Shown: positions 1 through 4,765 of the stretch, in pieces | How the letters are laid out: every line of letters begins with the position of its first letter | Numbering within the stretch: the stretch's first letter is position 1 | From: an uncultured Verrucomicrobiota bacterium | GTDB taxonomy: Bacteria > Verrucomicrobiota > Kiritimatiellia > RFP12 > UBA1067 | Direction of reading: 5' to 3' | Length of the DNA: 5,613 nt | NCBI GenBank assembly: GCA_945947925.1 | Contig: CAMEZU010000128.1 | Coordinates: 1-5,613 of the forward strand | Made by a program: the position numbers and the translations under genes | The notes under the pieces: model-generated | Databases searched by the model: none | The model's input: the letters and a program-made list of their open reading frames with translations, nothing else | Told to the model about the DNA's origin: nothing

Positions 1-1186
1 CATTCGACGCATCGAGGGATGTCGCGTAGACGAGCTCGCGCTCGTCGCCCGTATCGATCGAGATCGCCTTCTTCGAGTTCTTGATGATCGCCGAGTAGTC
101 CGTCGTAATCGGTGTCTTCGAGTTGAAGCCGTAGAGCAGCGTTCCGCCGTTGCAGTCATCGGTCGTACCGAACGTCAGCGTGCTCGTCGAACGGTCATAG
201 TAATTGAGCACCTTGTCGGTCGCCACTTTAATGACGCCATCGTTGAGTTCCGTGCCGTAGTTATGGCGCGTCTCCCAGAGCTCAAGCGTACCCGTGCCGA
301 CCTTGCGGATGCGCAGGCGGCCGGAGGCATCCTTGTTCTCGGCCGTCCGAATCGAAATGCGGTCATCGCTACGGTTGAGGTGCCCGATTTCAAAGGTGAC
401 GGGAATCGGAGCGGTCTGGTTTAGGCGGAAATGGAAGTTGTTGTTGAACTCCTTCGTATAGAACGAGCCGAACTTGATCGTATCGCCCGTCCAATAGTCA
501 CTCGCGACAGCCGATCCGTTGTCCGCCACCTTGCCCTCGATCACAAAGCGCATCTTTTCGCCGCCCACGTTCGAGCCGGCGATCTTCGAGCGGTTATTGC
601 CGTCCGAATTGATGCGGATCGTGCCCTCGAACTCCCGCGCATCGCACGCAAGGCGTACACCGTTGTTGCCCGTGTCCTTCGCCACGCCAGCAGCGAGGAG
701 TCCGTTACCCGTCAACTTGCCCGTGAACCAGAGGTCGGCGTTGTTGCCGTGCATCCAGCAGTCCTGCGTGCCATTCTCGGGAAGATCGACATTCGCCCGC
801 ACGTAGGACTCACGCCCGTTCGCCGCGCGCACGCCGACGCAATAGAGCGTCACCTTTTTGTCGGGGGCCGAAAGCCACTCGTACGATTCGACGACCGGCC
901 AGAGCTTCTTGTTATCGGCCGACTCAAGGCGCACGTCGGCATTGAACGTGACGCGCTCAACCGTCAGGTTGCCGCCCAGCTTGACCGTCGCTTCGCTGTT
1001 GAAAATCGCCTCGTCACCCGTCTCCGCGCCAAGGGTACGCGGGTAGTCGGTCGCGGTAGCTCCCTCGACCAACCAGTTCGCGGCGTCAGACCAATTGCCC
1101 GAAGTGACATTCGGATTCCACGTATACGTTGTCGCGAAGAGCGGCGCGGCGGCGAGGAGCGAAAAGACGAGTGTTGTTTTCTTCAT
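1..1186 (-). CDS. Exported beta-strand-rich surface protein with autotransporter-associated-type repeat (3' end beyond window)
   Basis: An open frame runs from ATG at 1186 to the window edge without a stop, giving the first 395 residues. Residues 1-18 form a clear signal peptide (MKKTTLVFSLLAAAPLFA), which fixes the start. Right after it comes 'TYTWNPNVTSGNWSDAANW' (about 20-38), a signature I know from the N-termini of large exported proteins in Verrucomicrobiota and relatives. The rest is rich in Gly, Asn, Thr and alternating hydrophobic residues, as in a beta-solenoid. Residues 295-320 (KVGTGTLELW...NYGTELNDGVIKV) resemble one autotransporter-associated repeat (PATR: GtGtL.L......G.t.l..G.l.v). 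The protein is therefore probably exported and displayed or secreted, with an adhesive or structural role, but no catalytic motif is visible. The anchoring C-terminus (autotransporter barrel, PEP-CTERM or other) lies outside the window. It has its own promoter just after the response regulator gene. The call is good for 'exported, beta-rich' and weak for any specific function. Confidence 0.85.
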   Translation of the reverse strand, partial: MKKTTLVFSLLAAAPLFATTYTWNPNVTSGNWSDAANWLVEGATATDYPRTLGAETGDEAIFNSEATVKLGGNLTVERVTFNADVRLESADNKKLWPVVESYEWLSAPDKKVTLYCVGVRAANGRESYVRANVDLPENGTQDCWMHGNNADLWFTGKLTGNGLLAAGVAKDTGNNGVRLACDAREFEGTIRINSDGNNRSKIAGSNVGGEKMRFVIEGKVADNGSAVASDYWTGDTIKFGSFYTKEFNNNFHFRLNQTAPIPVTFEIGHLNRSDDRISIRTAENKDASGRLRIRKVGTGTLELWETRHNYGTELNDGVIKVATDKVLNYYDRSTSTLTFGTTDDCNGGTLLYGFNSKTPITTDYSAIIKNSKKAISIDTGDERELVYATSLDASN

Positions 1187-1206
1187 TTGCGAGTATCCCC
1201 CTTCAT
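1183..1206 (-). other. Possible 7-codon leader ORF overlapping the surface-protein start
   Basis: Within the predicted 5' untranslated region, an ATG at 1206 opens a short frame, MKGDTRK, whose TGA (1185-1183) overlaps the ATG of the exported protein in an ATGA arrangement. This is seen directly. Whether it is translated is unknown, since such a short frame can arise by chance. The G-run that could act as a ribosome site for the main gene lies inside it. Confidence 0.2.
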
Positions 1207-1240
1207 TTTCGCCCCACATTCTACCCTAAAACGGGGATAC
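1193..1240. repeat. 8-bp inverted repeat enclosing the -10 box; candidate operator
   Basis: GTATCCCC at 1193-1200 and its exact reverse complement GGGGATAC at 1233-1240 are separated by 32 bp, 40 bp centre to centre. One arm lies in the -35/-10 spacer of the exported-protein promoter and the other just downstream of the predicted transcription start, so the pair brackets the -10 box. The position is typical of an operator. The neighbouring response regulator is an obvious but untested candidate binder. A long-loop RNA stem is unlikely because the upstream arm precedes the predicted start. Confidence 0.45.
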
Positions 1241-1247
1241 CTCTCAA
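1218..1247 (-). promoter_or_regulatory. Predicted sigma-70-type promoter of the exported-protein gene
   Basis: Reading leftward on the minus strand: -35 TTGAGA (1247-1242, 5/6 to TTGACA), an 18-nt spacer, then -10 TAGAAT (1223-1218, 5/6 to TATAAT). The expected transcription start is near 1211, giving a leader of about 24 nt before the ATG at 1186. A weak ribosome site, AAGGGGG, ends about 10 nt before the ATG. It is the only site in the window with both hexamers close to consensus. Confidence 0.6.
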
Positions 1248-1270
1248 TCCTACCTTTGGGGGAATGGGAA

Positions 1271-1870
1271 TCAAGCCCGCAGGATGCCGAGTTCGTAGGC
1301 CCTAGCGACGGCGGAGACGTTGTTCACCGCGTCGAGTTTGCGCATCACCGACTTCGCATGGGTCTTCACCGTCTCGGCGCTGATGCCGATGATGACGGCG
1401 ATCTCCTCGCGTGTCTTACCTTGAGCCGTCCATTTTAAGACCTCCAGCTCGCGGTCGGTGAGGCAGCTCTTCTGCTCGACGTAGGACTCGCCGATGAAGT
1501 CGCGCCGGCCTTCGGCGATCTCGTGCAGGGCCGAGACGAGACGGCGCCACGGGACGGACTTCGGCAGGTAGCCGCAGATCTTGAGCTCACGCGCCCGGTC
1601 CTCGTCGGCCTTGAGCGGCATGCCCGACAGGAGCAGCACCTTCACCTTCGGCTCGAAGCGACGCAGGCGTTCGATCGTCGCAAAGCCGTCCATCTCGGGC
1701 ATCATCACGTCCATCACGACGACATCGGGGAACCCCTTCTCGCGACAGTACCTCTCCGCATCCGCTCCGCCCGAAGCGGACGAGACGGAGAAATCGCTGT
1801 CGGCGCGGAGCATGCTCGCCATACCCTCACGCACCACCGGATGATCATCGACAATCAGGACCTTGATCAC
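1271..1870 (-). CDS. NarL/LuxR-family two-component response regulator
   Basis: A 199-residue regulator of usual family length. The N-terminal receiver domain (about 1-120) shows the acidic pair D8/D9 (VLIVDDH), phospho-acceptor D54 (VVVMDVMMPEMDG), the switch residue S82 (LLLSGM) and the conserved K104 (LPKS). The C-terminal LuxR/GerE helix-turn-helix (about 137-197) is complete: LTDRELEVL, then EEIAVIIGISAETVKTH and the VMRKL tail. All key residues are present, so it should be a phosphorylation-controlled, DNA-binding transcription regulator. The start is a GTG at 1870 that overlaps the kinase stop (GTGA), preceded by an AAGG ribosome site with 7 nt spacing. The overlap marks a cognate pair with the upstream kinase. 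Targets are unknown; the promoter 24 bp past its stop codon is the nearest candidate. Confidence 0.96.
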   Translation of the reverse strand: MIKVLIVDDHPVVREGMASMLRADSDFSVSSASGGADAERYCREKGFPDVVVMDVMMPEMDGFATIERLRRFEPKVKVLLLSGMPLKADEDRARELKICGYLPKSVPWRRLVSALHEIAEGRRDFIGESYVEQKSCLTDRELEVLKWTAQGKTREEIAVIIGISAETVKTHAKSVMRKLDAVNNVSAVARAYELGILRA

Positions 1871-3285
1871 AGACGCACCTTCACTTTCACTTCCGTACCC
1901 TTGCCGGGCGTACTAACGATGCGGAATCCGCCGCCGACACCCTCGACGCGCGCCTTCATGCTGAGGACACCGAGTCCGGCCGAGGATTCGCCCGACGTCA
2001 GTTTCGCCATGTCGAAGCCGCACCCGTCGTCCTTCACCAGCAGCTCGACCGAACGCTTCGCAAACGTGATGGTCACGTCGATGCGCGTCGGGCGCGCATG
2101 CTTGAGCGCATTGCCGATCGCCTCCTGAAGGATCAACAGGAAAGCACCGGAATAGCGACGCGAGAGCGGACGTTCCTCGCCGACCGTCTGGAAATGCACC
2201 TTCCCCTGCCAATGCGGCATCCGATCAGTCGCGTATTTGAGCAGCGCCGAAAGCGCCGTCGGACCTTCCGCCTCCTCGCGCATACCCCAGAGCGCCGTCC
2301 GCAGATCGTTCTGTGCATGATTGAGAAGATCGCCGAGTTTCTCCAACTCGTTGAGTTCGGGCGTATTCTCCTCGTCCGCGAGTTGCATCGCCGCACCGAG
2401 GCGGAACATGCAGCCCGCCAGCAGCTGTTGGAAGTTGTCGTGCAATTCACCCGCCAACCGCAGGCGTTCGCGTCCGAGGGCATCGGAGAGCTTGCGGTCC
2501 TCCAGCCGTTTGTGCCGTTGCAACAACGCCCAGAGCACGGCTGCCGCCACGGCCAGCAGCAGAATCACCAGCGCAATGACGAACCGCTGCGGCGTCCACC
2601 ACGGCGCGCGCGTCAGGAAGACGATGTCCTTCTCGGGCTTCTCGATGTAGATGAGAGGATTCGAAACGCCCTCGCGCTGCAAGGTCCATGGATTGACGTT
2701 CGGCGAATAGAGCGCATTGCCCGTCACGCGCAGCTCCGCCCCGATCCTCAGGTCCGGATCGATCGGCTCGTTGTACGGCTGGTAGAAATACGCCTGCAGA
2801 TGAGCCCCCTGTTCGTCCGCCAGAAGCACCTGCGCCCAGCGGTCGCGACGATTCACGTCAACGATGCGCCCGTGCGTCGTCACACGCGCGCCCCACCAGT
2901 CGACGGCATTCGTCGTGACGGACGGATCGCGCCCAATCTCCGCCAGCGGAATAACGGAGACCGGCCACAGATCCGCAACCGTACCGGGCTCCCGCCTCAG
3001 GACTTCGCAGTCGCGGACCCGGGGACGCGGATCGCGCGCCCGATTCACGCCGCCCGACACGCACAGGAGCTCCCCGGCCGTCAGACCCGCAGGGAAGTCC
3101 GCATGTTTGAATTCCGCCCGCCACACTCGATTCGACTCGCTGTCGGACTGCAGATAGACGAAGTTCTCATGAACGGAGAGCGCCGTGACACGCCCCGTCA
3201 CCGTCAGGGACGAGTCAAAGGCGAACGCGGGCAGAGCCCCCAGCAGGCCCACAAACAGCATGACCGTCGACAAGCATCTTTTCAT
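1867..3285 (-). CDS. Membrane sensor histidine kinase, HisKA_3 (NarX/DesK-type), with periplasmic tandem OB-like sensor
   Basis: A 472-residue kinase, partner of the downstream regulator. Residues 1-22 are a signal peptide (MKRCLSTVMLFVGLLGALPAFA). Residues 27-80 and 134-190 look like two copies of a beta-rich OB-fold-like module, each starting with a GRV/GRI strand and ending G-x-x-L-x-V-[ST]-G. 'APWWTP' (about 227-232) precedes a single membrane helix (about 235-255), so the sensor is periplasmic. There is no HAMP or PAS domain. The HisKA_3 helix has phospho-acceptor H282 in LHDNFQQ, including the HDxxxQ pattern linked to phosphatase activity in this family. The ATPase domain has N392 (EAIGNALKHA), the DDGCGFD loop (419-425) and GLG (437-439) with a final GKGTEVKV. 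All catalytic boxes are intact. ATG 3285 is chosen over an in-frame start at 3375, because the longer form would bury the signal peptide and overlap the upstream gene. The ligand cannot be read from sequence. Confidence 0.95.
   Translation of the reverse strand: MKRCLSTVMLFVGLLGALPAFAFDSSLTVTGRVTALSVHENFVYLQSDSESNRVWRAEFKHADFPAGLTAGELLCVSGGVNRARDPRPRVRDCEVLRREPGTVADLWPVSVIPLAEIGRDPSVTTNAVDWWGARVTTHGRIVDVNRRDRWAQVLLADEQGAHLQAYFYQPYNEPIDPDLRIGAELRVTGNALYSPNVNPWTLQREGVSNPLIYIEKPEKDIVFLTRAPWWTPQRFVIALVILLLAVAAAVLWALLQRHKRLEDRKLSDALGRERLRLAGELHDNFQQLLAGCMFRLGAAMQLADEENTPELNELEKLGDLLNHAQNDLRTALWGMREEAEGPTALSALLKYATDRMPHWQGKVHFQTVGEERPLSRRYSGAFLLILQEAIGNALKHARPTRIDVTITFAKRSVELLVKDDGCGFDMAKLTSGESSAGLGVLSMKARVEGVGGGFRIVSTPGKGTEVKVKVRL
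1876..1881 (-). promoter_or_regulatory. Shine-Dalgarno site of the response regulator
   Basis: AAGGTG at 1881-1876 lies inside the end of the kinase gene; AAGG is 7 nt before the GTG start at 1870. It supports GTG as the start and coupling to kinase translation. The two genes preceded by a close TATAAT have no comparable site. Confidence 0.55.
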
Positions 3286-3292
3286 GCCGGAT

Positions 3293-3314
3293 ATTATACC
3301 GAAAATCACCGAAA
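3293..3314 (-). promoter_or_regulatory. Predicted promoter of the kinase-regulator operon, giving a leaderless or near-leaderless mRNA
   Basis: A perfect TATAAT (3298-3293) lies 7 nt before the kinase ATG at 3285, so transcription would begin at the ATG or one base before it. No ribosome site is present. Just upstream, TTTCGGT occurs twice at an exact 10-bp interval (3314-3308 and 3304-3298). No good -35 hexamer is seen, so activation by a bound factor is plausible. The promoter overlaps the last codons of the beta-helix gene. Confidence 0.5.
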
Positions 3315-4691
3315 GACCGGCACATCCGCGTGACTGCCGACGTAGATGCCGGCCATATCTGTCGTCACGTACCACTTCGGCTTCGCCGCCATCGCATCGC
3401 AGACGCGGACGCCATTGAGGACGAGGTTTTCGAAGCGGACGTTGCTCACGCGGCGCATCTCATCATAGCCCGCGATGATCGAATAGGCCGGCGTCCGGCC
3501 CGTGTACGTGACGTCCTTGAAGAGCACGTCGTCGATCCCGCCGCCGGGGGCACGGCAGTACTTCGCGTTCCAGCCGACACGCAACTGAAGGAGCGATCCC
3601 TTGCGGAGGTCCTCGATGCGGATGTCCTCAAAGCGCACGCGGCGGACGAGATTGTTGTCCCCGCAGTTGACGGTCATGCAGCCCTGGTACTCGATCTGGT
3701 TTTCGTGCTGGTCGAGGATGTCGATGTCGCGATAGATGAGATCTTCGATGATGTCCTGTCCGTCCGCATTGCCGTGGATGCCGATCATGATCGGATGCGC
3801 GATGTCGGCCCAGAGGACCGCTCCCTCGACGCGGATGTTGCGCGCACCACCCGTAAAGCCCTTTCGCGTTGCGTAGACCGTCTGACAGTCGTCGCTCGTC
3901 CGCGCGAAGATGGTACGGTAGGTGACGTTGGACGCGGCGAAGATATTGAAACCATCACCCCACCCGTAGTGCGTCAGGGCCTTCACGTTCTCGATCGTCA
4001 CGTCCTCCGATCCGCCGACCGAACACTGGTTGACGACAGGACCGCGCACCGTCACGCGCTGCGCATGCGCGATGCGGATGCCGTGCTCACGGTAATTCTC
4101 GAGCGGACGCACCACGCCATGACCCTCGATCGCCACATCCGTGACGTTCGAGACGATCAGCGAACCGTCGAGCCACGCATCGTCGTCGATGACAACCCGC
4201 TTTCCGGACGGCACGAAGAGCCCCTCCTTCGGCAGATGGTGGAGTCCCGGACCGAAGACGAGGTCGTCCTTCCCAGCCGGTGCGAGATCCCGTGCACCTG
4301 AGACGAACAGGCAGAGGTTCCCGTAGATCGCGCCGTCGAAGTCGACGACCAGGTTCTCGGGACGCGTCAACGTGAAGACGTACGATTCGCCGTCCTTCGC
4401 TCCGAAGAGTCCGCGCGAGCGCGGACGGATCTCCGCCGCCGCAAACGGCGCCTTCGGCGTCACGCGGATCTCGACCGGGAATACGCTCGCCACGGATGCA
4501 AACGCCACAGTCGCCGGTTCGGAGAAGCACCCCTTCGGCTTTGCCACGAGCGCCGGATGAACCACCGCCGCGCACCAGTCGCCCCCCGCCGTGCGCGACT
4601 CGACGCGATAGAGGTCGCACGACGGCACAATTCCCGCCGCTCCCGCCGCCAGGGAAAGCGCCAACACCCCAATGCCCAAAATCAATTTCAT
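3306..4691 (-). CDS. Secreted right-handed beta-helix protein, GH28/GH49-like (putative glycosidase)
   Basis: A 461-residue protein with a signal peptide at residues 1-19 (MKLILGIGVLALSLAAGAA). Residues 20-135 form a beta-rich N-terminal region like the Ig-type domain that precedes the helix in some GH49/GH28 relatives. From about 145 on, parallel beta-helix coils are evident: FGPGLHHLP, ...DDDAWLDGSLIVSNVTDVAIEGHGVV, and repeated 'rVrFEDIRIED' and 'NVRFENLVLNG' turns. Candidate catalytic acids are D246 (GWGDGF) and D267/D268 (TSDDC), with H306 in GIHGN, resembling the GH28 NTD, DD and GHG sites. A matching RIK site is not obvious, so the activity is uncertain: a polygalacturonase-like or dextranase-like hydrolase, or an undescribed subfamily. 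Ten cysteines in the mature part suggest disulfides and an extracytoplasmic location. The ATG at 4691 is chosen for the signal peptide; an in-frame GTG at 4769 would add 26 unlikely residues. GH97 lies directly upstream. Confidence 0.8.
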   Translation of the reverse strand: MKLILGIGVLALSLAAGAAGIVPSCDLYRVESRTAGGDWCAAVVHPALVAKPKGCFSEPATVAFASVASVFPVEIRVTPKAPFAAAEIRPRSRGLFGAKDGESYVFTLTRPENLVVDFDGAIYGNLCLFVSGARDLAPAGKDDLVFGPGLHHLPKEGLFVPSGKRVVIDDDAWLDGSLIVSNVTDVAIEGHGVVRPLENYREHGIRIAHAQRVTVRGPVVNQCSVGGSEDVTIENVKALTHYGWGDGFNIFAASNVTYRTIFARTSDDCQTVYATRKGFTGGARNIRVEGAVLWADIAHPIMIGIHGNADGQDIIEDLIYRDIDILDQHENQIEYQGCMTVNCGDNNLVRRVRFEDIRIEDLRKGSLLQLRVGWNAKYCRAPGGGIDDVLFKDVTYTGRTPAYSIIAGYDEMRRVSNVRFENLVLNGVRVCDAMAAKPKWYVTTDMAGIYVGSHADVPVFR

Positions 4692-4697
4692 ATCCGC

Positions 4698-4741
4698 ATT
4701 ATAGCGGAATCGGCACCTCGCCTCCATCCCCCTTTTTGGGG
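4698..4741 (-). promoter_or_regulatory. Predicted leaderless promoter of the beta-helix gene
   Basis: A perfect TATAAT (4703-4698) lies exactly 6 nt before the ATG at 4691, which places the expected transcription start on the A of the ATG. The box sits inside a short palindrome, TCCGC-TATAAT-GCGGA (4708-4693). A weak -35, TGGAGG (4726-4721), lies 17 nt upstream, directly preceded by CCCCAAAAAGGGGGA (4741-4727), which resembles the block at the same place in the exported-protein promoter. No Shine-Dalgarno sequence is present near the ATG. Confidence 0.5.
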
Positions 4742-4765
4742 CCACAATCAACACGTCCTCGGCCA

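Noticed and set aside
431..1438. Long plus-strand reading frame of 335 codons
   Set aside because: It lies opposite the exported-protein gene and runs across the promoter region into the regulator gene. Its protein is Arg/His/Val-rich with no recognisable domain, as expected for an antisense shadow in GC-rich DNA.
3285..3322. 6-bp inverted repeat TGCCGG / CCGGCA around the kinase promoter
   Set aside because: One arm is set by codons of the beta-helix gene and the other includes the kinase start codon. At this length and base composition chance is likely.
2098..3333. Plus-strand reading frame of 411 codons opposite the kinase
   Set aside because: The opposite strand encodes a full kinase with every catalytic motif. 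This frame is Arg/Gln/His-rich and has no domain or signal peptide.
3330..4301. Plus-strand reading frame of 323 codons opposite the beta-helix gene
   Set aside because: Asp/Val/Arg-rich low-complexity shadow of the codon pattern of the real gene on the other strand.
4728..4741. CCCC-AAAAA-GGGG as a terminator hairpin after GH97
   Set aside because: The stem is only 4 bp and is not followed by a T-tract. It is better explained as part of the shared promoter block.
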